A DNA stretch of 64,000 nt from Zygnema cylindricum (GCA_037447655.1 JBBHKE010002568.1:194711-258710); one strand, 5' to 3'. Shown: positions 42,573 to 55,019, numbered from the stretch's first letter. The notes: generated by a model from the sequence alone, not told the origin. Program-made: numbers and translations.

Positions 42573-44242
42573 ACCCACATCAATTCTTTTACAGCAGAGC
42601 AAGAGGCCATATACTCAGCCTCCATGGTGGACTGAGCAATAACCTTTTGCTGTTTGCTACTCCAACAGCAAGCCCCATCACCCACATATAATATATATCC
42701 AGAAGTGCATCTCCTCATCGGAGCATCACCATAACTAGCATCACTCCAAGTAATGATGTCAATATTCTCCCCACCCAAATACAACCATATATCCCTAGTT
42801 CATATCAAATATCTAAGGACTCTCTTAGCTGCCTCCCAATCCCTCTTAGTGGGAGCATTTAGACTTCTACTCAGCACTCCTACAGCTGCAGCTAAATCTA
42901 GCCAGATACAATTCATAAAATAGATTAGACTTCCCACTACTTGCCTGTATGGAATAGTCTGCATGAAATTCTGTTCTTTAGGAGATAATTTCTCGTCTAA
43001 TACTATGACTCCTTCTTCCTCACTCCCCTCAATTCCCTTCTTCAACTCCATTGGAGTTGTACAACTATTAGCTTAGTCCATTTAAAATTTTTCAAGCATG
43101 TTCCCTATTGCTTCTTTTTGAGTCAATCTCATAATTTTTCCTTTTCGGTCTCTTTCTTCTTGAATTCCCAAAATATATTTTGCTTCCCCAATATCCTTCA
43201 TTTCAAATCTCCCCTTAAGATCGGTTTTCAATTTATTCATTTTTTCCATTGATTTACCTAAAACAAGCAAATCATCAACATAAATTGCAATAAATATAAA
43301 ACCTTCCTCATCTTCGAAAACATAGATTGAGTGATCTGAGCTGATCCAGATATATCCTAGACTGGTAAGAAAATCATCAGGCTTCTTATTCCATTGTCGA
43401 GGCGCCTGATTCAAACCATTAAGAGATTTAATCAACTGGCATACCTTACTCTCCTCTCTTTCCTCCAAAAACCCTTCGGGTTGTCGCATGAAGATCTCCT
43501 CTTCCAATTCTCCATGCAAAAAGGTTGTCTTGATGTCTATCTGGTGCACTTCCATGTCTTCCGCTGCTGCCAGGCTGAGAAGTATGTGGACAGAGGGAAA
43601 TCTGACCACCGAGGGAAAGGTTTCCTCGTAGTCAATTCCCTCCTTTTGTGTAAATCCCTTTGCCACTAATCGGGCTTTGTAGCGCTCAAATTTGTTATCT
43701 GGGTTCAGTTTTAATTTGAAAACCCACTTACAACCGATAGGTTTTCGGTTAGGTGCACAATCAACCAGCTCCCAAGTATCCGCTCCCATAATTGAAGCCA
43801 TCTCCTCATTGATGGCTGTCTTCCACTGATTTCTTTCTGGACAAGTCATCGCCTCTCCATAAGTTTGAGGTTCATCTTGATGAGATAGTTTAGTTACCTT
43901 GTTATTATCTTGTTTTTCTTGCAGTCTTTTGCTACTTCTCCTTCCCCCCTCAAAATCCGAGGCCATTATAGATGGTTCTCGTGGATTCTTTCGAAAAAAC
44001 TCGGCTTCTCCCCTATCGCTTGATTCCGAATCAATTTCCACCACGTCTTCCGCTTCGGGTAGAGTTGTCACTCGAGTTTTCGCTGCCGAGTCCTTTTCGG
44101 TCTGATTTATACCTGTAAGAATGTCATCTTCTCTAAAACCTGGATAGTTAGGAAGCTCAAAGTCATCGGAATTTTCTGACTCAAATCTGATTTTTACTGA
44201 CTTTGTATACTTGAAGGGATCCACAGACTTTCCTTCATCCAT
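42573..44242 (-). pseudogene. Copia A3 linker, RT and partial RNase H
   Basis: A 386-codon open frame (44242-43082) covers the linker and almost all of RT. MDEGKSVDPFKYTKS is followed by WELVDCA, CKWVFKLKLNPDN, YKARLVAKGFTQKEGIDYEETF, HQIDIKTTFLHGELEEEIFM and IAIYVDDLLVLGK with both catalytic Asp. After a break at about 43078, VGSLIYFMNCIWLDLAAAVGVL and SDASYGDAPMRRCTSGYILYV (first RNase H Asp) continue to EAEYMASCSAVKELMWVKS. The protein is cut off at 42573. It is the longest intact RT in the window. Confidence 0.9.
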
Positions 44243-45600
44243 AACTACTAGATGCTTTACTAAGATTATAACTTCCCTTTTTAGATCATAAACTCTATAT
44301 CTTTTAACATCCTCATCATATCCTAAAAATTACCTCGGTTTTCCTTTAGGATCTAGCTTCGAATTAGATCGATCTGTATCTAGACTGAATACTTGACTGC
44401 CGAAAAGATATGTCTGGCTTTAGGCCGGTCCATCTCTCATAAGGTGTTTGAACTTTTATAGCTTAAGTAGGAACTCTATTTTTGAGATAATTAGCATAGT
44501 TCATTGCTTCTGCCCAAAACCATTTTCCTATTTTCTTTTCCGACAACATACTTCTAACATTATCACTTAGTGTCCTATTTAATCTTTCAGCTACCCCATT
44601 CTGTTCCGGGTTTTTTGGGACTATCTTTTGGTGTTGAACTAAATCTTCCCTCAAAAAATCATCAAATTGGTTAGAAGTATACTCTCTACCATTGTCACTC
44701 GTTTCTCTCTTGATTAGAGTCTCATGAAGTTTTTCGCTCCATGATTTATTTTGTCTAAAACATTCCTAATCTTATGACTTGTTTTTCAAAAATACACCCT
44801 AGAATACCGAGACCAATCATCAATGATAGTCATCATAAATCTCTTCCCCCCCAAGTGATGGCACTCTGGCCGGCCCCCAAATATTTGTGTACTAAATCTA
44901 GAATCTTTTCTCCCTTATAGGTGGCAGTTTTTGGAAAGGGTAACCTGTGTGTGCTTTATCTTAAGCACATCCAATACAATCACTTAGATTCTCACCTTCA
45001 TCGAACTGAATTTCTTCCACAACTCCCATCTTTTTCCTCTCTCTTAACTTATCTAGATTCACATGCCCAAGCCTCTTATGCCACAACATTATATCATGAA
45101 CACCAGCAAAATAAAGTTTTTTTTTTTTATTGCTTAAAATCAGCCTAAACATCCCTTCGCGACCTTTTTCAGCAGTGAAATAAACTTCCTCCTAAAAACT
45201 AGCAGTAAAGACTTCTTTCCTAATTCTAGTATCAAAACCCTTATCATCTAATATAGACGTAGAGATGAGTTTTTTGTTCAGCTTCGGATTAAACAATACA
45301 TCGGAGAATGTAACTATGGATGTCTTTCCTTCTAGTAACACTTTTAGATCTACCGATCATACAAGAGTAGTAGTGACTATCCTCCCATCCCCGTACTCTA
45401 TCCCTACGGTGGGAATCTTTCTTATCTTAGTGAGCAGGTGTTTATCTTTACAAATGTGCATGGATGCACCTGAATCTACAATCCAGCCAGCTTCACTTTT
45501 TAATCCACGACAAGCAATTTTCTGCTTTTGTGGAATTTCCACCTCGTTTTTTGCTTCCAGCTCCTCATCCAATAGGAGTTCATCATTCTCGACCTCGGAT
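44243..45600 (-). pseudogene. Copia A3 protease and integrase
   Basis: The protease at 45572-45180 has an intact active site, GWIVDSGASMHICKDKH, preceded by DEELEAKNEVEIPQK. GAG-pre-integrase at 45152-44961 reads MLWHKRLGHVNLDKL...CIGCA. Integrase core fragments at 44654-44463 (NGVAERLNRTLSD, KWFWAEAMNYANYLKNR) retain the catalytic Glu region. Frame changes separate the blocks. Order and sequence match A2. Confidence 0.85.
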
Positions 45601-46640
45601 CCCGCCTAATGTTCCTGTGTCACAAGGGCCTTTTTTTTCCTCTCGGGGGTCCATCGGTCTACCCCTCATTTAACCGCATCTCGGTTAACTTAGTGCACTC
45701 AGCCATATAGTGCCATGGTTTCTTACAAAAATGGCACGAAACCATTCGGAGTCCTTCTTCTGAATTCCTCAGTCTGATTTTTTTGCCTCTCCACCCAATG
45801 ATTTTCAACCTGTTTCATGGAATCATTGTTTCTCCAATCGGTCCCAGGTGTCAAAGCTTGCCCACACTTTCCTCCCATTCGGATCTCAATCGTATTCTCC
45901 AGAACGAGAATCATCCCTACCACTGAAATCCAAATACACCTTAAGTCCGCCAAGTCCTACACACGGTTGACTATGTTCTCATACTCATTGGGTAACTTCA
46001 TCTGTAAATAGTTAACCTTTTCCTTTTCACTAAATACTTTTCAACCACTCTCTAGTTCCATGAAAAGTGTAGCAAGCTCATTCTAAAAATCCAGGATCAT
46101 CCCCCCTTTGTATACATACTCTTTAATTTTCTGATCAGCCAACTGTTGTTGCTGAATCATACCACTTCGGTACATCTCTATGAGAGCCACCTTAAGATCG
46201 GATGCCCTCTTTACCTGCAAATGGGGAGATGCAAGCCCTTGAGTAAAATGGGGAGATGCAAGCCCTTCAGTAAGATGGCAGAGGATGAAGTGATTAGCCG
46301 CCATATTGTTGTAGTCTCTGGTATCGATATCATTCTCCTTGTTCCTCGCAATAGGTGATATGAATGCCAAACCGGTTGCCATTGGTGTGAGCGTCTCCTT
46401 CTCCTTTTCTTTGTCCGCCACCTCCCCTTCCTTTGTCTCCTCTGTTGAAGATGGATCTGCATCTTTAGTGAATATGCATCCTTTAAACCATGGAGGTATC
46501 CCAAGACTTGATAGATGCCTCACCCGTCCACAAACTATTCACCAGAACCGTTTCTCACATAGAGCTCCTATCATCATACTTTCCCAGTATATGAAGCCAG
46601 CTCTATTGAATATGGGCACCCTAGAGGGTGGGCCTATAAC
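45601..46640 (-). pseudogene. Copia A3 gag
   Basis: The expected start codon in the primer site is ATA here (TGTTATAGGCCCA), so the usual initiation site is lost. Downstream RVPIFN and an open frame at 46523-46083 match the A2 capsid (NNMAANHFILCHLTEGL, YRSGMIQQQQLADQKIKEYVYKGG). The frame contains a short internal duplication (LASPHFTQGLASPH). The knuckle region at about 45680-45740 is degraded. Confidence 0.8.
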
Positions 46641-46641
46641 A

Positions 46642-47758
46642 TGCAACTCTGAGACCTCTATAGGTCCTCAGAGTAGGCAGCTCACACGAAGCCTCTAAGA
46701 TAACCCTGACCTATTTGTGTTTGAGCAAGAATACATGCCACCCTGGCAGACAAAAACTTTGACCACCTTCACCTTTGGGAAGGCAAAACTCCCTTGAATC
46801 GATACCAAAAAGAATATTTGAATTTTCTCCCCTGAGCAGTAAGTTATGGAGTGTCAAAGTTGACCTTTTGTACTGAAGCTCCTTTAGAGAGAGGGTCCTA
46901 TCTACCAAATTTTCTCAGCCCTATCTCTCTCTAAACCTCTATCTACTGACGTACGGCACCAATTATATTAATGAGTCGTACAGAAAGGTACAGGTGCCGG
47001 TGTATATTCTGTACGGACATTCTAAGACATGGCCAAAAAGTCAACACATGTCATTTACGGATTTGTTTCCGTAATCCTTAGAGATGCCAAAATCCAATAT
47101 CATGGTGCCACGTGTCATCTGATGTGGCGATGACCACAAACAGCCGAAATCCTCTTTCGCGATCTTGGCATTCATTTCGGCTGTCTAATTAAATGCATAT
47201 TTCAATCTTAGCCGTTATAAATAAATGCGCGGTATTCGTTTCGCTATCGAAACAAATGCGCGGTACTTGTTTATTATCTGTACCCTAATCTGTATTTTTA
47301 TATAACCGAATCTATGTAGCGAGTAAATAGTTACTGTTAAATGAATTAGTCGACGTGGAAACATTTATAGATTTATCAAACCGTATAGGACCTAACACTA
47401 GTCTTAGACTAAACGGCTAAAGCTATCGGCTATAGGCAGTTTGACGGAAGGTAGGTACCAGGATCAATTCTTGGTTCCGAGAGATACTATTTTAGTAAAT
47501 CAACTAATCTACTACTCGTATATCAACTAAAGATACTCTTTTAGTAAATCAACTAGTCTACTACCCGTATATCAACTAATCTACTACCTGTAAATCTCCG
47601 GATAGCCTAGGCAGCCATGGCTCTAGCTTCCTCTCCAACTTTCAGTGACTGCAACAAGTGTGGGAGTTGAATAGAGGAGTTAGAGGCAGATTGCCTCGGC
47701 TTCTTTCTACATTATATTTTAGACCTAGAAAATACTAAAAGAACCATCAATTTCTACA
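46642..47758 (-). repeat. A3 5' LTR, with internal 49-bp duplication
   Basis: 1117 bp, about 50 bp longer than the A2 LTRs because of the duplication at 47482-47579. Right edge TTTCTACA at 47751-47758. Confidence 0.9.
47482..47579. repeat. 49-bp tandem duplication in A3 LTR
   Basis: Two near-identical units beginning AGATACT.TTTTAGTAAATC at 47482 and 47531. Confidence 0.9.
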
Positions 47759-47815
47759 AAGTGTTCTCACGTGACGTGCGGCTCACCTTGTTTTACGGAT
47801 TAAATGGTACACCGC

Positions 47816-49879
47816 CAATCGTTATTAGAGTAATTTTTTCTAATTCGGTCGCTCAAAATTTCGACTCTATCACATCAAATAGAGTAAACGATTCTATTTT
47901 TTTCATTATTCTAATTTAGGTGAGGTTTAATTAGCGCAAAAAATTATAATATAGGTTTGTTTTAAATAGTGTAGACTACGGACGACGTCCGACAGTGCAA
48001 AATTGTATTTTTCTAAATATAAAGGTACAAATAACGATTTAATAGAGTCGCGGTCGCACGTGGAGTCGCATTATAAAAAAAGACTGAATCACATCGAAAA
48101 AAATCCGTTCGCATAACTTTCGTCTGTCGACAACATCATCGTTAGTGTGAACATTTACTTGAATTTACATGTTAGAAGTTTGTAGTACAACGACGACAAT
48201 ATGTGTGCGCGTTTATTTGTATAATAACTTTGTAACTGTTGTTCCACGTTCCGCGTATTTTGTTAGAATAGGTAACTTCGCACCAATTTCATTAAAACAT
48301 TATTCTAAAATTAGATCGCGTTTGTTTTAGCGTAAATATTAATTCTATAAAAACCAAACTTACCAAAATGCCCTTTAAAAGGAGTAACTTTTAACTGTAA
48401 TATGGGTTTTTTACCACGATGGCACTATGAAATATAGTAAACATACTGACAAAAATAGAATAAATATACAAAATTTGGCGTGGGTGATATATGTCGTCAG
48501 GCAACGCCAAATGCGGACAGACCTCATAAAATATAAACGTTTTGAACCAATCACAATTCACGTTGTCTATGTCCAATCACAACCGCTCATTCCCTTTGTT
48601 TTTTTGCGTGTGAAATCTGACGACTGCGTCGCCATCCTGTATGCGCCGCCATCCCGAAAATCTCTCCATTTTTTCAACAAGGATTTGTGATAGACTAGCT
48701 TCCTCTATCACCTCTATGGATTGCACGTCGTGTACGTCATCGCTTTCTTGCCTTCACTTTAATATTTTAGGCTGCTTACTTCATTAGGGTCTTGATGTAC
48801 GAACTGGCAAACATTTTGTTCCCGGCTTACCCCACCATTGGTGACGGGGCAAGTGCGTATTCTCTTACCGATGGTTCGTGATGACGTGGAAAATGGCGTT
48901 TTTTATCTACATATTCAAACATAATTTATGGAAACTTATGATAAGTCATGCCTTACAATCCTTTCACTTTGTTGTCGGGTTTTAGGGTGCGGTTATGTCC
49001 TTCATAATTATTATTACCATTTTTGTTTTATAAAGGGTTTATTCAAGGTGACTCATATGTGTTTTTTTTAATTTAATTTTTTGGTTTGCTTTTGTTTCCC
49101 TCCTTTCACCTTTTCCGTTGACCATTTGATTTAAGCTTCATTTTTTTAACGCTTATAAATATCGATGGCGAGGGTGTTCAGAGAAATGTTCATAATAGTT
49201 GAAAGGGAAAGATATATTCCTTTGTTATATTTTGTGTTAGATTTTTATAGTAACAACCAGTTTTTTAATCTGTACGCTTGTGACACATGCTATTTTTAAT
49301 GGATTCAAAAACATAGAAACATGTATTTGTAGACTTTTCATTTCTTGTCCTTAGAAAGGGATTTTCAGCCAAATATTTATAAAATAATTAAAAAATGCCG
49401 AACAAATTTTATTGTCGCTTGAAGTGCGATGTAATAAAAAAACTTTGAGGAACCCTAAAAACTAATAAAAAACCCTTGGACCTTTTAACGGATCAACAAT
49501 TGAATCTAAATTTTTTGGTTTTTATTTTTTTAGGTCGGGGCCAAAGCTTTTGATTTATTTCCGACATCATGTTACCTTCGACTTTGTATTTTATTTTGTC
49601 GCATAAGAGGATAGTAAAATATATAGTATAAAGATGGAATTCAAAGGAGGTAAAAGATAGAAGATTAAAGAGAAAATGGAGAAGTATAGAAATTTTTAGG
49701 AGTTCAAGGTCTTTATTCAGTTTCGGAGAATATATAATAGTGAAATTTTGGATTCATAACTCTTTATTTTTAACGTAATTACTCCATGTTATCACCTTTT
49801 ATTTCACTCTATGTATGATTGTCTTGTGTTTTGTACCAAATGATTTTGTCTTGTACATGTTTGCGTACGCTATGGAATG
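47816..49879. other. F left arm, no recognisable gene
   Basis: The first 200 bp are shared with MITE F3. The rest is AT-rich DNA without domains. Small open frames at 48391-48690 look like chance. Confidence 0.5.
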
Positions 49880-50545
49880 TTGTTTTTTTATTCTTTTGTC
49901 ATGGATGCTTACCTACCAGCGACGAGGCATTTTCGTCGTTGGATTACATACCAATGGAATGAAGGTATTTTTTTTTTGGTCCTTAGATGTTGACCAATCG
50001 GCGACGAGGATTTGTCGTCGCTGGATTATTCACCAATGGAATGAGTAATTTTTTTTTTCGTCATAGATGCTGAACAACAAGCCACGAGACATTTTCGTCG
50101 CTAGATTGCACACCAATGGAATGAAGGTATTTTATTTTTTTTGTCCTTGGATGTTGACCAATCGGCGACGAGGATTTTTCGTCGGTATATTATACACTAA
50201 TGTGATGAGTAAAATTTATTTTTTTTCGTCGTGGATGTTGAACAACTGGCGATGAGACATTTTCGTCGCTTTATTAAACACTAATGGAATGAAGGTGTTT
50301 TATTTTTTTTGTCCTTGGATGTTGACCAATCGGCGACGACGATTTTTCGTCGCGGGATTATATACGAATGGAATGAATAAAGTTTTATTTTTTTCGTCGT
50401 GGATAATGAACAACCGACGAGAGGACATTTTCGTCGCTGGATTTTACATCGGTTGTTAAAGTATTGTTTTTCTTTCTTCATGGATGTCGAACAACCAGCG
50501 ACGACACATTTTCGTCGCTGGATTTTACACTGGTTATTTTTTATG
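49880..50545. repeat. Array of eight units of about 83 bp with GCGACGA palindromes
   Basis: GCGACGA...TCGTCGC palindromes start at 49919, 50001, 50081, 50165, 50249, 50333, 50415 and 50499, spacing 80-84 bp. Two alternating unit types (GATGTTGACCAATCGGCGACGAGGAT and GATGCTGAACAACCAGCGACGAGACAT, here described in parts) make a higher-order repeat of about 166 bp. Confidence 0.92.
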
Positions 50546-51318
50546 TTACAATTGCCTACACAATTGGCTTAATAGACCAACCGGCGAGTTAAGTGTGTCA
50601 CCGGTGAACTGAAGATCCACAATAAGGTAATATCGCCGTATAACCAAAAAACACTAAAGACGGTATGTCATCGCTGAAAAATGTTTCGACTGTGAGGCAA
50701 AGTCATCGCTGAAGCGACCAGCGATGAGACGCACTCGTCGCCTGATATGAATAACGCCACAACCACATGTATGTGTATCAAACCTAAAAAATAAAAATCT
50801 ATTCACCAATTAATACATCATGCTTCGCATAGGTGAATGATAAACACACAGTAACACATTGGGAATGACGAACCATAGCGCGTACACATACTCATAAATT
50901 GCCAAAAGAAACTTGTGTTACTTAAAATGGTTGTGTTATACATTGTTTTAGCAAAATTACTTCATAATGAAGTAAATAATAAAATTGCAAAAAAAATGAC
51001 AGTGTAAATAGAGACACACTATGCGACGTATAACCCCTATTATATTGTATAAAACTCCTATGTCCTAAATCCGTACACTCCATTCATTTTTAAAATAAGT
51101 AATACACGTGAAATCAACAAAAACTAAAACATTATGTCCTTCTACGCTCCAAAATCCACTAAAAAGGCAAACACGGGGAATGCTTAGGCATTAGCAAGAG
51201 CTTAATATTCGTCCTCTTCCGTGAATTGTTCGTCCGTAATCTCTTCTACTTGAGTTTCAGCGTCGGCGTCATGAGAATTTCCATGGGATTCCCGTGCCCT
51301 TGGTAAGGGAGGCGGCAC

Positions 51319-52690
51319 TTATTCGTCGTCGAAATGGTTTCGGTGCTTGTTCATGATGCATTGCAACAGATGTGTAAGCATTCCCTCCTCCCATGTCTTG
51401 TCTTTCAATGACAACCCAGACTGTATCAAAGCCTTTCTCGCGTATCCCATCCCATCCTTGTCTTTCATGACGTTAACTTCTCGGATGGGGTCCTTAGCCA
51501 ATTCGAGGAAAAACCTTTTTCCCGGCCCTCATAGCTTTCCAGACCAACCTCGATTAGAGTGTTGTGACCACTGTTCACTCATTACCCCTAACATCTTCCA
51601 ATTTTTCCACTTCTTACTCAAAGCCTCCTTTATTTTAGATATTACGAAAGAATCAGCCAGTTGCACCCAGTGAGTAGCACTCAGTGGAAAGAAGTGTAAC
51701 ACCGTATTTTTGGCAATCAAGACGCGGTTTAGCTCTTCGGACATGTTGTGTCCTCCGCAATTATCAAGGAAGAATGTTTTATGTCGACCGTAGGGATGAG
51801 CTTGACACGACCTCCGGTCCTCAAACCATTAGGGGAAGACTCTTTTGTCATTCCAACCCTTGGGACCCGTGCGATAACACACACCTGTTATTAGTTACAT
51901 GGAAACAAGAAAATATGCATTAAAATAGAATACATGAGGGAGGGAAAGAAGGAGAAGGGAGATGAAAAAGTTGAGGGGAGAAGAAAGGAAAAGGGAAAAA
52001 ACGAACAATTCAATACAAACAAAATGAAACAAATGGATGTATACCTGGAATATTATTTGGAAGATTGCGAATCGGGTAACTCATATTCGCATCCATATTC
52101 TCCACCAAATCTTCGTCAAGCTCACCTAATTCACACAATGAAGATGACGACAACAAAACAAAGATGAGTAAAAAAGAGTTAGTTCTCTATGTTTTATAAA
52201 AAAACAATTTTCACACAAAAAAATAAATTACAATATCATACATTGCTATAAAGTTTAAGTCTTACCCGAAAGGAAGCCCTTTTTTAGAACACCCAAGTGA
52301 TACGCCATGGTTTTCTCAATGTATTCCTCTTTTTCCAGACTACATTGTAATTTGCCTTTTTGGGCGCGAATGACGATGTTGTGTTTCTCATGAAACCTTT
52401 AGATCCACTTTTTTGTAATTCGTGTAGTTCTCTCACGTCCGAACTTGTCAAAAAACTCCTGCGCATGCTCTTCTTTGAAACGTACAATGTTGTTGTACAC
52501 CATCTCTTGCACAATTGACGTAGAAAATTTCATACCCGCTGTTTTAAAACGATGAAAATCCTCGAGTTATTTCTCATGAAGAGCGGTCACCCATGGCATC
52601 TCTTTCCTTCCCCTACTCGGTAATGCTTTCATTACCGCCACATTTCGTTTCTTGAAGCCCAACGTAGACAATGTATTACTCGTATCTCTT
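51319..52690 (-). pseudogene. DDE_1/pogo-like transposase with two introns
   Basis: The transposase cuts and joins element ends. Exon 1 (to 52266) has the helix-turn-helix-side sequence: PSRGRKEMPWVTALHE, KTAGMKFSTSIVQEM, then TRITKKWI.RFHEKHNIVIRAQ and YIEKTMAYHLG.LKKGF. Intron 1 is 52126-52265 (GTAAGA...TTAG). Exon 2 has ELDEDLVENMDANM, the first catalytic Asp. Intron 2 is 51885-52044 (GTATAC...ACAG). Exon 3 has VCYRTGPKGWNDKRVFP, then FFLDNCGGHN (second Asp) and THWVQLADSF (third Asp), ending at 51319. Splicing restores the frame at both introns. Three in-frame stops (after LHEK, KWI and VFP) disable it. The start lies upstream of about 52690 and is unclear. Confidence 0.85.
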
Positions 52691-52809
52691 ATGCCTTAAA
52701 CTATGGCCACCCTGTCGGCCCAACATCTCCTTGCTTTTTGATACTCTACAAATGAGGATAAAAAGAAAAGACATCAAATACAAAATAGGGTTAGTAAATA
52801 ACACGACCC

Positions 52810-53130
52810 AAAAATATGAAAACGACGAGAATTTCAGCGACGTGAATATCAACGACGAGAATTTCTAGTCGCTGGTTTGGTTTCGAAAATATGTCATCGC
52901 CAAATCAGCGACGATATATCTCGTCGGTGAATACATGATTATAATCTGTCATGGATATACAGTGATGAGAATTTCTCGTCGCTGATTCGGCTTTGACATA
53001 ATATCATTGCCGATTTAGCGACGATATTTTCTCATCGCTGAATAAATGATGACAATCCGTTAACGGATATTCAGCGATGAGAATTTGTCGTCGCTGAATC
53101 GGCTTGAATATAATGTCATCGCCGATTTGG
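52810..53130. repeat. Second GCGACGA palindrome array in F
   Basis: Units such as CAGCGATGAGAATTTCTCGTCG at about 52970 and 53069 alternate with AGCGACGATATNTTCTC type units at 52907 and 53016, giving a period of 100-110 bp. Confidence 0.85.
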
Positions 53131-53242
53131 AATCATACAAATATATACCAGAAATGGGTTTGGAAGGTTAAACTTGGCGAAAAGCTTACCAACTGGGCAA
53201 TTTCGTCACCAATTCACCGGCTATGGTCACTACCCCTCTAAT

Positions 53243-54150
53243 TTACCATTTTTTCATTTTGTTATTCTCTCGAGAGAGGTTTGCTACAATTCGCCAAACA
53301 TGTCTCAATTGATTTTGTTGCTCCGCAACTTGCCGATTGAGCTCCGCAATTAGGCGTGGAAGATCTTCTACCTCCGGTGGAAGGGGAGGAGGGTTCACCG
53401 GTACCACTCTTAGCACTTCCCATAAAAAAGCTCGCCTTACTACAAGGTTGCACAATATATGCAATATTTTATTTCGTGCCTTTCTCAACTTCTTTAGTTC
53501 GGGGGTTTTACGAGCATTTCGGATGATGGTGTATAATATAGGACCTATAGATGGTAATGTCGTAGTAATTCTGGTAGATCGACCAAATAGCCATTACCTT
53601 CCCGTACAATCCACGTGAATTGTTGGTCATCGGGTTGGAAATGCCGAATGTACCCAAAGTTTGACCCTCTATCTTCTCTCGCTATGAAAACCCAAGTAGG
53701 ATGAGCCGGTACATTGGGAGGAATATCCAACATTTCTAAGAAAGGATTTCTCGTTGGATCAATGGGGCGCAGTTCGCCGTACCTCCAATGCTCCAGCCAT
53801 TCTTCCACAGGAATGTAATGGGAGGTGCTCGGACGGAAACTATCCATTTCCTCCTCCCTAGTGGGAGGCGGAAAATACCACTCCGGCTCTTTTACATGGT
53901 ATGGAGCCGGCTGAATGGGCCCCACTTGGCTCGGAAGAGCCAAAACGAGTGCTCTTTCCCGGTTCGGTGAAGGGGGTTGCATGAAAACCTCATTATCACT
54001 TACGAAGTCGTTTTCTTTCCTTTTTTCGGAGCTTTCCGAACTTTGATCATTCTCAGTCGAGGCTTCCCCCACAAACTTTGTCACCGGAATCTCCATGGGA
54101 TGAATTTGTTCGTGCGATTTTTCCTCCTCCGTTGGTTCGCTTCCTTCCAC
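53243..54150 (-). CDS. Unrecognised F-encoded protein (two frames)
   Basis: I do not recognise this protein. The upstream frame (54150-53545, 201 codons) starts MEGSEPTEEEKSHEQ, is acidic, then has a proline-rich core with EPEWYFPPPTREEE, VEEWLEHWRYGELRPIDP and FTWIVREGNGYLVDLP. The downstream frame (53488-53243, also open upstream to about 53560) reads LPSIGPILYTIIRNARKTP, then a basic helix and a coiled-coil-like RLIAELNRQVAEQQNQLR. An intron or one frameshift at about 53550-53590 would join them. Same strand as and upstream of the transposase, so it may be a second transposon protein or captured cargo. Confidence 0.45.
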
Positions 54151-54193
54151 GATACTTTCGTCATCCCCATATCCCGATGGGACACAATCCTCA

Positions 54194-54859
54194 TTACATG
54201 GTTATTTTGATATTTGACGATTTTGATTGACGACGGATGCTTTTGAGCGGATGCTTTTGCCGAAGATGACGACGGATTTTTTTTTCTGACCGGATCTGCG
54301 ATATTTCTTTATTCGACCGGATGCATTTATTAAGATCCTCCCCACGAGCCCCACCTACGTCTCGCTCACATTTTGATTGATTCGCCTTCATCCAAACACA
54401 TCTTTAAGACCCTCTATTACCTTTCTCGACCTCCTTTTCTAATCCCTTATCAATTTCCTCCTCATTTGATTCCCCTTTTTACTCTCCTACCACATCCGTT
54501 AAATCCCCTTCCTTTCCACCCACTTCCTCTATCACCCTTTCTCCTTTAACCTCTTTTTCTCCACTTCCTTTCTCATTCGATGCCCCTTTTTGGTCTTGTA
54601 CCAATTTATTGTTTGTTTCACCCTCACTTGTATTCCTTTCCCTCACTAACTCTTCCGCCACCCCTCTTTCATGTAATTGTACCTCTATTTGTGACACCTT
54701 TGTTGTCTCTGCGTCTGTTAATATGTTGTACCTCTCTTCACTTGGCTGGCGATTAGCGAGTCGACTAATTTTGAATGGAGGAAATCGATTGTATTGTAGT
54801 ACATATCTACGTGGTTGTTTATTTAATAGCTCGCTGCCATCTATGGAGCTGCTTTTCAC
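54194..54859 (-). CDS. Unrecognised charged frames upstream of the F cargo ORF
   Basis: The frame 54859-54479 (126 codons) begins MKSSSIDGSELLNKQPRRYV, has a basic N-terminal part (YNRFPPFKISRLANRQPSEE), then a strongly Glu/Lys-rich tail. A second short frame at 54391-54194 is Lys/Arg rich. Neither matches a family I know. They may be leading exons of the gene at 53243-54150 or simply low-complexity coding-like DNA. Confidence 0.3.
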
Positions 54860-55019
54860 GCGAGTGCAAAGAGTACGAAACTACAATGCAAAATAGGACA
54901 AAATAATGGTTTTTTAGGTAAAAGATAAATAAATGAGAGAGAAGAGTAATTTGACAACTTCATTCCATAGAAGCGGCTGATTTGTTTTTTAAATACGTAC
55001 AAATTGTAAACTTGTCGAT

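Larger units (their letters stand above)
42573..47758 (-). mobile_element. Copia A3, lacking its 3' end
   Basis: 5' LTR at 46642-47758, then gag, protease, integrase, RT and most of RNase H. It breaks off at about 42573 just left of the gap, so the polypurine tract and 3' LTR are absent. The right flank is AAGTGTTCTC and then the left TIR of the large F element, 50 bp away. Confidence 0.88.

Noticed and set aside
49880-50545. CRISPR-like array
   Set aside because: Units are 83 bp, diverged, alternate in type and lack short unique spacers; they belong to a eukaryotic transposon.
51934-52167. Plus-strand Lys-rich 77-codon frame
   Set aside because: Antisense to transposase exon 2 and intron 2.
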